DNA of 64,000 bases, taken from the NCBI GenBank assembly GCA_900155495.1, contig FTLJ01000238.1, positions 1 through 64,000 on the forward strand, written 5' to 3'. The notes under the pieces are model-generated. The model was not told where the DNA came from, ran no database searches, and was given only the letters and a program-made list of their open reading frames with translations. The stretch is from Porogramme epimiltina. Lineage: Eukaryota; Basidiomycota; Agaricomycetes; Polyporales; Polyporaceae. Below, piece after piece: positions 1-11,217 of the stretch; the stretch's first letter is position 1, and every line of letters starts with the position of its first letter. Both the position numbers and the translations under genes were made by a program.

Positions 1-590
1 CATTGCGGTGAGGGGCTATGGCCGGCGGAGGGGCAGTGGGGGGCCAAGCGGGGGTAGGGGCGGGTGCGGGGCGCACCTTGCGGCGGTAGCGGAGCACGCG
101 GCCGCTGTTGCTCCAGCAGAAAAGCGTGACGGCGCAGATGCAGGCGTAGAGCGCGACGAAGAGGAGCGCGCCGATGTGGCGGTACTTCGCGCTGGCGTCG
201 AGGTCGGTCTGGGACTTGGCGTCGCCGGCCTTGACGCCGCCGACGACGGCGAGGATGACGCCGACGGTGCCGAGCGTGCTGAGGAGGTGGAAGACGCGCG
301 TGCTCATGATGGTGTGGGTGTCGAGCGTGTGCTGACCCCTGGGCAGATGGATTCTGTTCAGACAATGCGTGGGTGATCCCGCCAAGTATCCTAACTAAGG
401 CCAAGGTATGTGAGTGAATGAGAAGGAAAGGAATAGTATGAAGCTCACCGTTGGACAAGAGGAATAGGAATATCCATCCCGCTTGCCGCCTGAAGCCATG
501 TCGGAGGACCAGGATGAAAGACACGATCAAGACAGGGATATAGAAGATGACCTCTCCGACCGCTATGCCTCCGCGCTGATCGATACCCAT
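1..590 (-). pseudogene. DUF7702-type membrane protein gene, broken, cut by window edge
   Basis: Exon 1 (449-590) encodes M-G-I-D-Q-R-G... with a first membrane segment and ends in phase 1 at a GTGAGC donor. It has the same length (142 bases) as exon 1 of the paralog at 62.5 kb. Exon 2 (77-394) starts in the expected phase with I-L-G-G-I-T-H-A-L-S-E-Q-N-P-S, the family's second block. The next family block (G-Q-H-T-L-D ... Y-R-R-K) follows directly but in another frame. About 35-45 residues carrying one membrane helix are missing at the joint near 335-345. An internal deletion that broke the frame explains this best. The remaining exon(s) lie beyond base 1. The family is a fungal integral membrane protein of unknown function. 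An assembly error is the alternative. Confidence 0.7.
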
Positions 591-1818
591 TGGAAGTGAG
601 GAGGAAGAGATTGAAAAGAAATGAAGAAACTCGATGAAGACAGGAAGTGTGCGCTGATCGTCTTCGAGCTCATCTTTCTGACATTTATATCGACGGTGAA
701 GACTAGCTGGCGACCACCCTTCGCCGTGCTCGCACAGAGACCTGCATGCCAACGCACCCGAAACGTCAAAGACCTGGTGCTTTCATAGAGCTGTTGTACA
801 GTTCGCGACGCCCCCGGAGGTGTAAGCGCGGCGAAAAGCGAATGGCGGTTGATGTACACAGCACAATCATGGGCGTCTGCGAGCGCACCCTCCATGAACG
901 CACCCGAAGCGGCGGTGCTGGCGGCAGTCCATCCGCCTGTGTCGGAATCGGTACTTTCAAGTGCGGGAGTGAGAGTATTTTTAGGCCAAGCACGAGGTTC
1001 GCGGTGTTTGGAAAACATGGCTGGACCAATTTGAGGTGAGGTATGTTGATACGGCAAGGCTGGCGAGGAGGCAGCTCAGGCTGCAGCGATGGTCGTCGTG
1101 GACCGATAACAAGCACAAACAAGCGCGCCTTCGCCGCTTCGGGCCATGATAAGCGCCGTGGCCCATTCCCCTCCTTTTCTAACGATACGGGCATCTCCGG
1201 GTTCCTGTTTTCAAGGGGAGTAACATTTAAGAGGGACATTCGAAAACATTCCACATGAAATCGAGCTAACGTCCGTGGGTCGTTTCACTCGCGGCGTTTC
1301 CACGCTATCACCCACCAGCAGCTCGGAGTGAGCGCAAGTCACAGCAGCCCTTCTCTTTCTTTCCTGCTCTTCCTCTTGCCCAGATGTTGCAGAACTTCTG
1401 GTATGGTGGAGCGCACACGTGGGGGTCCAGTGAGGTTTCCCACGACCTTGCGGATTGATACCAGTGTGCCCACTTCGCTCTTGGCCGCGGCCCGCGGCCC
1501 AGGGAAAAAGGTAGCTGTAGCCCACGAGGAGTCATTTCCCTGGGGTTTCTAGATCTTTGGAAATAGTTCAGGCGATCTTCCACATGGGATGCGGAGGCTG
1601 TTAGGCTAAATGGTGCTCGAGGAGGTGGTAGTCTAGCTGAACTTTTTGTGAGACTCCCTCCATCCTCCCATCCTCCCAATCCCCAATCCACCTGAGCAAG
1701 GCGACTGTGCTATTTTCTCCCTTGTCATTCATAGTAAGTTTTTCCCCTTCGCTCTGCACAACACTCCAACCATCTGCTCAGTAGGCTACTCAATTCTTCA
1801 ACCATTTCGGAATCGAAT
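591..1818. other. Intergenic stretch, no gene seen
   Basis: Both strands carry only open frames that overlap one another, lack family resemblance and show no splice-consistent extension. The last ~100 bases are presumably the promoter and 5' leader of the BTB gene that starts at 1819. Confidence 0.5.
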
Positions 1819-2915
1819 ATGTCGACAAATTCTACGAGGAAGAGAGTTCGAGTCGACTCGGAGAGCCCAAGCACAGCCAGCGAACATTCGACAACGACAG
1901 ATGGAGAAACTAGGCGTGCGGAATACGAGAGGGATAAAGATTTCTGGTTCCAGGATGGGTCTGTGATTCTCGTCGCTGGGGGGGTTGGTTTCAAGTTGTA
2001 CGGGGGTGTTCTTTCAAGCTATTCCCCTGTGTTTAAAGAAATGCTTCTCTCCCTCCGACCATTCGCTGCCGCTCTAAATGAAGGCAATTGCGCCAACCCC
2101 TCGCTCCCAGTGATCCCTCTCAATGATAACCCTCGACAACTTAAAGAAGTCCTTCGAGTTTTGCATCCGGGGTCAATGCATCCCGCGACGAGGTATGCGA
2201 TAACTTACTACCCTCACCATTGAGATAAACATTGACAGGCGTTGCCATGTTCAGTCTATTAACTGCAGTCAAGCCGGAATACCATCTTCTGTCGGCCTAC
2301 ATTCGCATCGGTCACAAATATCGAATCAACTATCTGGTTTCCCAGTGCATGACATACCTTAAGAATCACTTCACCAACGACTTCGACATTGCACGAAATC
2401 TCTCGACCTATTGTCCTGCCAACATGAATGACGTCGAAGCCATCGGAGTGATAAACCTAGCCCGTTTAACTGGGGAGGTCTCCCTAATCCCACACGCGAT
2501 TCTGACGTGCTGCACCGTCTTGACTGGAGAGCAAATCGTTCGCGGCTTTGAAGATAAAGAACACGGCATCCGGGAGGTCCTTTCAGACGAAGACTTGGAT
2601 CTATGCTACAAGGCAACTCAACGACTCATCGCAACAAACCTCAGAATCACGTTCCGCCTATACCCGTTCGAACCCGCGCCGAACTGCCGGTCAAGATTGG
2701 CGTGCAAGATGCGAGGTTCTCGCGATGCTATGTCGGAACAAAGCCTCAATCATATGACCACGTGCGACCCATTCTCCGCCCGGATACCAGACTCTCTGCT
2801 CTGTGCGGAATGTCAGAAGCTGTTCAAGGAGAGGGACCGGGAAGAGAGGAAGAAGGAGTGGTTGAAGCTACCGAATATCCTAGGTATCGAGGTGGAGGGT
2901 TGGCCCACGCAGTGA
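1819..2915 (+). CDS. BTB/POZ domain protein (344 aa)
   Basis: Exons are 1819-2192 and 2255-2915, with a phase-2 intron. The acceptor TTCAG at 2250-2254 is chosen because the nearer ACAG breaks frame. A short polar, lysine/arginine-bearing head leads into the BTB fold: D-F-W-F-Q-D-G-S-V (residues ~46-54), the K-L-Y-G-G-V-L strand-helix and S-P-V-F-K-E-M. The C-terminal half has the S-A-Y-I-R-I-G-H-K-Y helix, an A-I-G-V-I-N-L-A-R-L helix and a closing L-C-A-E-C ... W-L-K-L-P module. BTB proteins of this kind dimerise and often act as cullin-3 adaptors; that role is inferred, not seen. It is the most divergent of the copies here: the usual V-Y-K-G is L-Y-G-G, and the F-S-L-P-Q block after the M-F is replaced. 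Confidence 0.85.
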
Positions 2916-4055
2916 CCAGTGAGTATCGAAGAAGAGATGGTTACAGAAATCTCACCCTTATAAGGGAAAAACTTTGTGAGGAGCCATATCGGTCATATAT
3001 CCTTGTAATCATATGCTGACGGCTCACGACAGAGTTGTGACTTTGGGGTAGAATATCGTACAATGCTGTTGTGATATAAGCTCACAACGACTAGGGCACT
3101 TGTGTGTGTATAATGGGCTCGCTCTTCAATGAATGGAGCAGCGTCTCCTCAGATTGCGAAGAATAGACGCAAGCGTGGAACACTGAGGCAGAGCACCCAG
3201 ATTGCGATTCAAGCGGAGCTTCAATATGACGTCCATTGCGCGCTTCAATTGAGTCGGCGCTCCGTTGGGGAACGGACCGCCGACTGGAACTGACGTCATC
3301 ACCTACTCGCTTTCCTCGCCCCTAACATCCACCTGGCCACGGAGTGCTGTAGCTTTACCGTTATGGTGCTGCTTTATTACCTCCTCGTTACGTGTTTTCA
3401 ACCCTTAAACCCCACTACAAGCCTATATTTACTCTCATCCAGCATCTTTGCTGGCAGTCGGTCTACCGCATGTACAGTAGGAAGAGCGCTGTATCGTGTA
3501 TGCTTGTTCGGTGTAAAGTCTACTAGCTTTTTGTCGGAAGCTTGGTAAGCAATCTCCATTACTTCAAGCGTCTCCGCGGAACTACTGGAATGTCATCTGG
3601 TTGTCAGATAGCATCCCGCGCAGCCCTTGGGCGGAGCTTCTCATGAACTCGTGAGACAAAGTAGCTTGGAAGGCTGTTTGGCTGCGATATCAGTTTCACA
3701 TTGATGAAACTAATAACGACCGATAAGTCATGAATGCTATGAAGGGGATATCTTAGAGTGGACTGGTTTTCGGACCTTCCGGAGGGGAATGCGCCTAGTT
3801 GAGCGCATACACTGTCATGTGTATCTCGTGCATTACTGGTTTCGGATCTCAGGTGCCCTTTCATGACGGTGCTAGCTTGCCGATGCGTAGTACTGACAAC
3901 ATTTTGACAGAAGGTTGTGCTCGCACCCTGGTGGTATGTTTCACAAGGGTACAAAATTAGAGCACGCTACCCAGGTCGCCCTACGGACACCGGCTTGTCA
4001 GGCATGTTGGAGGGTACGTATACCTTTAATGCGAGAGCTGCGGCCGGCCCTCCGC

Positions 4056-4063
4056 TTTATAAG
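4056..4063 (+). promoter_or_regulatory. TATA box of NTF2-like gene
   Basis: TTTATAAG lies 86-93 bases before the ATG, at the position equivalent to TATAAAAG in the duplicated copy at 23382. The other two family members also have a TATA box 110-120 bases upstream. Confidence 0.6.
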
Positions 4064-4148
4064 GGGGAGCGATACTGGTTGGGTTTGGCAACGTCTCGGC
4101 CAACTTTCAGCTCGCCCGCATATCTCAACGCAGCCATCGCCGTACATC

Positions 4149-4746
4149 ATGTCCGGATCCAACGTCCTCCTCCTCGTCCTTCCCGATTGGGTGAAGCAGC
4201 ATATCCAGGAGATCTACACTGCGAAGACGCCTGAGGACTTCAACACCGCTTTCGACGCTTTCATTGCGCCTAACGCTCGCATTCAATTCAACGGCAAGCC
4301 AATCTCGCGCGAGGAGTACAAGAAGACGATCCGTAGCGAGTCGCCCCCCGACATTCCAGGCTCGCCTGTTACTTTTAGCAGTGTCGTCTCCGTGCAGGAC
4401 CCCAACTCCGAACTGGTCCGTTCCCTTCCACGCCCCGTCTCGTAGTCATCATCCCACCTAGGTTATGGCTCTGACGTGCTCAATCATAATGATGTAGACC
4501 GGCGCCGTCGGCGCCTTCTTTACGGCGGAGCTGCTCCAATCGAGGGATCCCCTCCGGGCCAACAACATCCACGCCTCGCTGAACGTCGAGTACGTCTCCT
4601 GCTTACATTTATGGAGGACTTATCACCTGATCCCTGCGTGATGTAGAGTTATTGAAGAGTCGTCCGCCAACCCGAACGTCGGTGACCACCGCCGAGTGTC
4701 AGTTCTCAGCGAGGTTTTGACCGTCACGCCAAGCCCGATCCTGTAG
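4149..4746 (+). CDS. NTF2-like small protein, copy 1 (152 aa)
   Basis: Exons are 4149-4415, 4498-4589 and 4647-4746, with introns in phases 0 and 2 exactly as in the three paralogs. The N-terminal helix block L-P-D-W-V-K-Q-H-I-Q-E-I-Y-T-A-K-T-P-E-D-F and the following D-A-F-I-A-P-N-A-R-I suggest an NTF2-like alpha+beta cone fold, as in SnoaL-like proteins. No enzyme activity can be assigned. Exon 2 is odd. Paralogs have the block E-L-F-H-K-F-x-V-F-G-E-x-Q-A-N-T-V there, whereas this copy has E-L-L-Q-S-R-D-P-L-R-A-N-N, nine bases shorter. The frame is kept, but a strand of the cone is probably damaged. The gene may be decaying. Confidence 0.75.
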
Positions 4747-5856
4747 CCCCAATCTGACATACATTTTGGAGATCAATTGTTGTATAAGGCATAGGCCGAC
4801 GTCAGTGGGGCATTCCCGTCTACTTGCTTTGTTCCCAGCTGTCGCCTCGTTGAATGACATCATATCGGACACCATACACGTGATCTTCCGCCTGAGCGTC
4901 TCCCGTGCAACCGTAGCATCAAATGACGCGACACACAACGCGTGACGCAACGCGTCAGTCACATTCAGACGACCGGCGAATTCGTCTTCTCGACCCTGCT
5001 CAGAAGCGGCAGGAGGAGACCATAGAGAGCTGCATCCGCCCAAGCGACACTCTGAGCCCTCATCATGTCGGCACGCTCGGACTAGTTGGGCTGTGTACAT
5101 GAACAATACGGCATTCTAACTGCAGCCCGGGCGTAACGCAGGATCAATGTGGTCTAAGCCTTAAGGCGCAAGTTCATCAATTTGGAAGGGAGGACGCTAT
5201 CCGTAGTACGAGTAAGCATAACCGGACCGTAGGAAGGCAACGAGGGAGCAATGAATGACCCGCGTCGTGACAGCCACATCCGACTCCAGCTGCACGGATG
5301 TCCTATAGCGAGGACGATCAATGATTAATGAAGAGTAGAGTGGGATAACTAATGAAGAAACTCACGGCAGTTGACCCATCGCCGTAACGTCGGCCTTCCG
5401 CGCACCAATGAGGGATTCACCGGTGCTCGGAGAGCTCATTGTGGTGCCGCTCCCATGCGTATGCGTACGTCACAAGGATAAATGTGTACAAGAACTGGCA
5501 GAGGAATCTAGACGATGAGCATTAGAGGAAGAGGGTGATGGAGGGACAGTCGGAGACACACTGTATAGCTGGTCGAGCGAGATTATTACGGGGTTTGAAG
5601 GGGAGACGGCTTCTCGCGGCGTGCGCAAGACATGTAGCAGGATTGGCCAGCACGATCAAGGGACGGGAGAGTTAATAAGTATAAATGGCGTTGAGGGCTA
5701 AGCTTTATTGACAACGCAGAAACAGCGATGGAGTACGTGGTGCAACTACAGCGGAGCAACAGCGCATGAAATTGCGACTGGCCTGCAAAACACCAACGTC
5801 AGTAGGGGGCTGCGCCAAGTTAGATAATGACACACATCTGCACCCTTGCCGAACTC
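4747..5856. other. Intergenic, with a relic of a BTB-gene 5' flank near 4930-5080
   Basis: No gene is recognisable. The part around 4965-5070 (CAGACGACCGGCGAATTCGTC ... CACTCTGAGCC) resembles 11050-11145 upstream of the BTB gene at 11218, and it is not followed by a BTB reading frame. It looks like an orphaned promoter region left after duplication or deletion. Confidence 0.4.
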
Positions 5857-6986
5857 CTAGCAAGGCCAGCCAGTGATCTCCATCTCGAATATCTCTGGAA
5901 GACCTTCCCAAAAACCAGCCTGGTTCATTTGGAATTGCTGTTCGAGAGAAGATCGACAGCTTGAACATATGTCACGATAGTCGCAGAAATCGCTAATACA
6001 ACTATACCAGCTCCAGAAGGGGTCCAGGGCAGTAATGAACTCCTCCGATTGAATCGTTTTAAGGAGATCCTCGCCTGCCGTTTGGCACTTCGAGTGGTTT
6101 GAGGGCAGATTGTCTTTAACACGTGTTAGAGTATTGAGTACTATAGTCACAGACTCCTTCACAAGCTTCGGCCTAGCGAGGAAACAACGCGTGAAGTCGT
6201 CCTTGTTGAGCGTTTCCCGGGTGCCGTCCTCGCGTTTAAAACCTTGGATCAATCGTGCATCTAAAGAGCAGCAAACGAGGAGCGCTGTAGGGAGGATGGA
6301 TAGACACCCTACAAGACGCGAGATGTTCACGGCCGCGATCGCGGCCGCCGGTTCAGTCCACGGAAGCTTGTGGACGCACCCCCAGGGCTTTACCCGTACT
6401 CGTGAGCGCCATTTGTCGAGCCCGTTTGTGAATACGGACTTAAGGTACGCGATAGACTGATCCACTAGATGGCCCATTTGATATTTGTGCCCAATGCGTG
6501 CGTACGCAGAGACCTGGTGGAAGGATGGGGCAGGACGTTCGTCGGATGGTTCGGGGCACAGGAACCTATCATCCGCGCGTATGGAGAATGTAAGGATGCT
6601 ACGCCCTATGGTGCGCACGAAAGGGAAGACATACCTCGCGTTTGTATTGGGCATCAACGCTCTTAGAATATGCCGCAATCTTCCGGGGGGTCATCGAGGT
6701 GCACTACGTCACTGATGTTGAAGACCGTCTCGTTCGAGGCCTGACGGGTCACGATTGCCGAGTCCTGGGGTAGCGAGAACATGTCGGCAAAGACGGGCGA
6801 GTGGGTTTCCAGGATGCCTTTGTAGACTTTGAACTCTGTGTTGCCAGCAACTAGCGTGATCGTACCGTCCTTGAACCAGAACTCCTCATCCCTCACAAAC
6901 TCCGTCTTCTCGTGGACCGTCGAAGTCGGACCTGTGTCCCCGCCCGTGTCTCTACCAGGACATTTTCTTAAAGGGCTAGAGTACAT
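5857..6986 (-). pseudogene. BTB/POZ domain gene with single-base frameshift
   Basis: Exon 1 (6635-6986) reads through the BTB core (E-F-W-F-K-D-G-T-I-T-L-V, V-Y-K-G-I-L, S-P-V-F-A-D-M-F-S-L-P-Q) to D-D-P-P-E-D, then goes out of frame at about 6676-6680. Paralogs continue E-D-[L/F]-R-H-I-L-R-A-L-M-P. Here R-H-I-L-R-A-L-M-P is present in the next frame, so one base is missing in what was probably GAT-TTG. Adding one base gives exon 1 the family's phase-2 end. The 69-base intron (6566-6634) has no stop. Exon 2 (5857-6565) is intact with the S-A-Y-A-R-I-G-H-K-Y helix, D-P-F-W-S-W and I-C-S-S-C ... W-E-G-L-P ending. This is either a young pseudogene or a sequencing error; the intact downstream half leaves both open. 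Confidence 0.75.
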
Positions 6987-7236
6987 CCGACAAAAGGGGG
7001 TATTCGATTGCGACTCGGGAGAATGAGGACGATGTGCTGAGAAGCCAGGTAGGAAGAGGTCCAGAGAGAGAACGGGTCGACATGAAGCGCCCACTGACCC
7101 GCGACTGGTGTCCGAATCCCGACAGCTGCAGGCTCGCCCTTCCGCGGTGGTGGTCTCTTAAAGACTCCTTCGAGTCTCTTCTGCTTTTGACATCCTTTCG
7201 TGTCCTATCGAACCCCGTCTCGTCTCTTCGTACACC

Positions 7237-8427
7237 ATGTCAAAACCCGCGTCTGTCGATGTCGACGAAGATATCCCCTCAGCGGCTACCGCAGGACCCG
7301 AGCCAGGCGTGGAGTGGAAGAAGGACGACGAGTTTTGGTTCGCGGACGGGACGATCTCGCTCCTGGCGTCCGGCATAGAGTTCAGGGTCTACAAAGGCAT
7401 CCTCGAGGCACATTCCCCTGTCTTTGCAGATATGTTTTCCCTCCCCCAGCCTCCCTCGGACACTCTGCCTGTCGTTCACCTCGTAGACTCCGTGCAAGAT
7501 CTACGGCACGTCTTCAGAGCATTATTCCCTTCAAAGAAGACCACGTAAGCGCGCTGACGTCTGGAAACGCTTCTTTGCCTACATAAAATCTCCAGGTTCC
7601 TCCGCCTCGGCACTGGGCTTCCTCCGTTTCATCAAGTCTCCGCGTACGCACGCCTCGGTCACAAGTACCAGATAGACAGCCTACTCTCCCAGGCGCTCGA
7701 TTACCTCAAGGAGACGCACCCAACATACCTGGAAAGGTGGCGGAACAGCTTTAACAGCGTCTACACGACATGGAGGTCGACCAGGGATCTCCGTTGGGAT
7801 GCAGCGTACGCCATCGGAGTTGTGAATATTGCTCGTCTGACGAGGTGTGATGTCATACTACCATCCGCTCTCCTCGTTTGTTGCGCGCTCGAGGAAGAGC
7901 TGGTCCAGGGCTTCAAGCGTGAAGACGGCACTCAAGAGACTCTAAGCCCGGATGACTTCATGCTCTGCCATCTAGCAAGAGGCAAGCTGTTCGAACATTC
8001 AGCGGGCCTGTTGGTGAACGTCTGCAAACCATTCACACACGCCAGTTGCAAGACTCGGAAGAAGTGCCAGCGAGAACACATTGCACTCGTACGAGACTTG
8101 CTGGAATGCAACACCATGACTATCATCCAGCCTATAGACAGTTTCAAGCCGTGGAAGTTTTGCGTCTCAGAAGTGGATAGCTATTGGACTATCTGTCGGC
8201 ACTGTCGCAACAGTCTGAAGAGGGAATGGATACAATCACAGCAGTACAACTGGAACGAGCTCCCGAAAATCTTTCATGTTGAACTCGAACATTGGGGGAC
8301 GGAAATCAAGATAGATAACATCGATGACGACGCAAGTACTCTAGTAATCACCCGCTGTCGTTTTACTTACATGCCTATACCACAGCTTACTTTACCCGAA
8401 CAATCCGGCGAAGTGGACGATGACTAG
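7237..8427 (+). CDS. BTB/POZ domain protein (379 aa), twin of the gene at 14217
   Basis: Exons are 7237-7544 and 7596-8427, with a phase-2 intron inside the BTB fold as in all local copies. The order is an acidic head, W-K-K-D-D-E-F-W-F-A-D-G (residues ~27-38), V-Y-K-G-I-L-E-A-H-S-P-V-F-A-D-M-F-S-L-P-Q, Q-V-S-A-Y-A-R-L-G-H-K-Y, A-Y-A-I-G-V-V-N-I-A-R-L, then F-K-R-E-D-G-T-Q-E-T-L-S. The end has S-C-K-T-R-K-K-C and I-C-R-H-C-R-N-S-L ... W-N-E-L-P, plus a hydrophilic tail after H-W-G-T-E-I. The gene at 14217 has the same length, the same intron and the same tail type, so the two are a dispersed duplicate pair about 7 kb apart. A cullin-3 adaptor or transcription role is possible but unproven. 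Confidence 0.88.
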
Positions 8428-9150
8428 CCACCGTGAAATTTAGAGCGTCGCTCTATCCTTATGGCTAAGGCCTAAGGGATTGAAGCTTGAAGGATGATGC
8501 GAGCAGAGTCACCGGGTTCCGTGGGTGGGTGGCTTGCTGAGAGGTGTGCTTGCTTTCGTTCCCCCTCGCTCTCTTTGTACTCATTCATGATATCTAGGCT
8601 GGTCTAGCGTTAGACTGGGATAGAGGAGTTCGATCGTTTATGAATAGGATGGATGGATCTAAACCTTGCACGTAATCCACGACATCCTATATGGATGCGT
8701 TTGGTTTCCAGCGTCGAAGTCGAATGCGTGAGGGTATGCATCAACCGCTCGATCGTGGCCCCCGCTCTTACACTCGGCATTATTTGATCTGCGCTAATAA
8801 CATTGTGTAATGGACAGAAATAACCGCGGTCCCTTTACCGAGAAACGGCCACGACTAGTACCGACATCAAGACCAAGGCCGAGATTGAGACGGACAGCAT
8901 AGAGATCCTAGCGCTTGTGTCTAGCTCGCTCGCCTCCCTGCTCGAGAAGCACAGCGCGAACTACTCAGACACCAAGCTGTGCGTTCACCCCCTTCTTTCC
9001 TGCTACCCCACGCCGCTGACACGGCGCGCATGCTTGGCGGATGCACGATAAGATACAACTTCGAGGCGAAGTCCGCCCTCGACGGCTTCACGCCCCAGGT
9101 GCGTGTCCCCCTACTGTGCGTAGCCCTCCTGCCTCCGACACAACGGTCTG
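8428..9150. other. Intergenic, no gene recognised
   Basis: The stretch 8850-9090 keeps some coding-like character on the plus strand (a frame with T-D-I-K-T-K-A-E-I-E-T-D-S and a separate N-F-E-A-K-S-A-L-D-G-F). I could not match either to the P450 pseudogene that follows. It could be a decayed N-terminal part of that gene. Confidence 0.35.
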
Positions 9151-9159
9151 GGATGTCGC

Positions 9160-10500
9160 GACGTAGGCCGCGGGGAACGCGCGCCCATCCTACACCACGG
9201 CGCTCCTCGATGAGAGGTACACCCGCAGCGGGCTGGTCGCAAAGAAAGTAAATGTCATCAAGAGGCGTGGGAGCGACATTGGCCGGTGGGTTTCTCGCCA
9301 CGGCATCGAAGGTGGGTGTGCGCAGTGAACTCCACGTCTGGCGCCCACTTTTCTTCCAGCTGGGGCGGAAACAGTGCGCCTTCCCCCCCTCCCCTACCGT
9401 CGCGGCTGCTAAACGTTGTAATAGGCGACGAGGAGGACGCTGCACCCCGAGGCGTTCCAGCGGGCGCAGGCCGAGCTCGACCGCGTCGTCGGGCGCGCGT
9501 ACCCCGACTTCGACGATCGCGGGAGCCTCCCGTATCTCGATTGCGTCATCGACGAGGTCCTCCGGCGTGTCTTCCTCTCGCGCGCCCCGTGTCGCGAGCG
9601 CGTCGTCGGTGGGTCCTGACAGGCGGCTCGTCCAACGCCAAGTGGCGGTGTCCCGTCTCCCCACTGTCCAGCTGGTGCGCGCTCCGTTTGCCGGGCGATC
9701 GTCCCCCATCCCTAGTTCAGTGGCGCGGTGGGCTGACGTCTACTCGTGTCTTTGCACGCCTCGTTTCTATGCCAGGTGTCATGCACAGGAGCACTCCCGC
9801 CGATGAATACCAGGGAAACCATGTCCTTGCATGCACCATACATGGTCATCCTCAACATCTGGTACGTACCTTCCCCCGAGCCCGCCAGCCACTGTGTGCC
9901 CCGGGCTAACCACTTCCCTCTCATCCCGTCCCTCTTTCCACCCCCACCGTCGCCACAGGCATATGACGCAAGACCCCGCGCTCTTCCCGCAGCCTCACGC
10001 CTTCCACCCAGAACGTTGGCTCGAGTCGGCGCGCGCATACGCAAGCGCCTCCTAGTCTTCGACTTCGACCGTCGCGTGTGGCCCGGGCTCGAATCCGCCG
10101 AGGGCAGCCCCTAGGCCGCCTCCGCGCGCGCTCTTTTGTTCTTCGACGTCACCCCCGCGCGTCAAGCATACTTCTGGGTTCGTCAGGTGGGTGCTGCCCC
10201 CCTCCTTCCCCTCCTCTCCTCCTTCCTCTCCCCCTTTTTGTGTACTGTGGTGGAGTTGGCACGGCTGACTGTTTGTGGGCAGATGACGCAGTGGGCCGAG
10301 ACCGTCCGCGTGCTCGGTACGTCCGCGGGGCCGCGCGCCGACACATGCGACTGCCCTCATCGAGAAGGCACGGATGGCGCTCACACCGGCGTGAGCCGCG
10401 CGCAACCCCCGCGCTGTCTCCCTTACAGACTCTTCCAGTTCCGAGCCCTCGCGCGCCCGCGCTCAAGCTCAAGATCCAGCGCCAGTGGATGTCAGATTGA
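9160..10500 (+). pseudogene. Cytochrome P450 pseudogene, heme ligand lost
   Basis: Successive P450 landmarks lie in order on the plus strand but in shifting frames. They are A-A-G-N-A-R-P-S-Y-T-T-A-L-L-D-E (9165-9215), a helix-I-like [24 protein letters not shown] followed by the ExxR of the K helix (E-V-L-R, near 9555), H-R-S-T-P-A-D-E-Y-Q-G, then N-I-W / intron / M-T-Q-D-P-A-L-F-P-Q-P-H-A-F-H-P-E-R-W (to about 10020). The heme loop reads F-D-F-D-R-R-V-W-P-G, with TGG at 10079-10081 where the invariant cysteine should be and D for the conserved glycine. A stop sits just upstream at about 10051, and the F-F-D-V-T-P-A-R end block follows. The usual N-terminal third is not recognisable. It cannot make an active P450. 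Confidence 0.82.
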
Positions 10501-11217
10501 GTAGGCCGCGTGGGCACGGGTTTGTGTGGCGCCCAACGAGGGGGCGCACTCAGGCTACGCCGTTGTTCGTAATTTGCAGTTTCGGTGCACCGTGTGTATG
10601 CAAGCTGTACGGCAGTGTTTTTCTTAGATGCGTTTGGTCCATGCGTGCTGTCGGCCTGAGACATGGGGTGGTGATGGGTGTGCCGTCATTCAAGCTTCAA
10701 GCACAAGCGTGCCGGGGGCTGTAGTCGCAGCTTGTACGCCGGGAGAACTACGTGTGCGCTCGTAAGGATCGTTCTCCGGCAGCTGTAGCTCCACGAAGTG
10801 CGAGTTCTAATGCTGCCGCAACGTTGAATGCACGACGCTCCTTCCTGTGGGCGCGAATTCGAAGTTTGGAACTAGTTCATCGTTAGCGCATGAGACGCGC
10901 AGGAGGCCCCGGGAACCGCACCTTCCTCCGCCCTCTTCAGTCTCAGAATACTGCTGTTTCTTGTCTAGGCATACTCTAGGGCGCGAACGACGCACGGCGG
11001 ACTGCCGCCCTCGGGATATGATAACGGATGCCGTAGCGCGCGTCTGTTGCAGTCAGACGACCGAGCGAATTCGTCTCGAGCTTTGGCGGCAGCAGGAGAC
11101 GCTACAGAGCTGCGCGCCCGGACCACACCCTGAGAACCTCGTCATATCACCGTACTCGAACCCGTCGCGTAACTCGTTCGTTATCTGTCTCGATCTCAGA
11201 ACGTCGCGGGGATCCCG
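10501..11217. other. Intergenic and promoter of next BTB gene
   Basis: No gene is seen. Bases 11050-11145 match the orphan flank near 4965-5070, which suggests a shared ancestral BTB promoter. Confidence 0.4.

Larger units (their letters stand above)
3150..4746 (+). repeat. Segmental duplication, copy 1 (partner 22432-24097)
   Basis: The stretch aligns by eye with 22432-24097 in the same orientation. Clear anchors are the block reading CAATTGAGTCGGCGCTCCGT (3246 here; about 22537 there), the following GACGTCATCACC, a shared GGTCGCCC and the whole three-exon NTF2-like gene at the 3' end. The upstream part carries no coding sequence in either copy, so about 1 kb of flank was duplicated together with the gene. 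Small indels and substitutions are spread throughout, so the event is not recent. Confidence 0.75.

Noticed and set aside
8921..9806. Long open frames (up to ~260 codons) on both strands
   Set aside because: They are GC-driven shadows across the P450 pseudogene; family motifs occur only in the shifting plus-strand frames.
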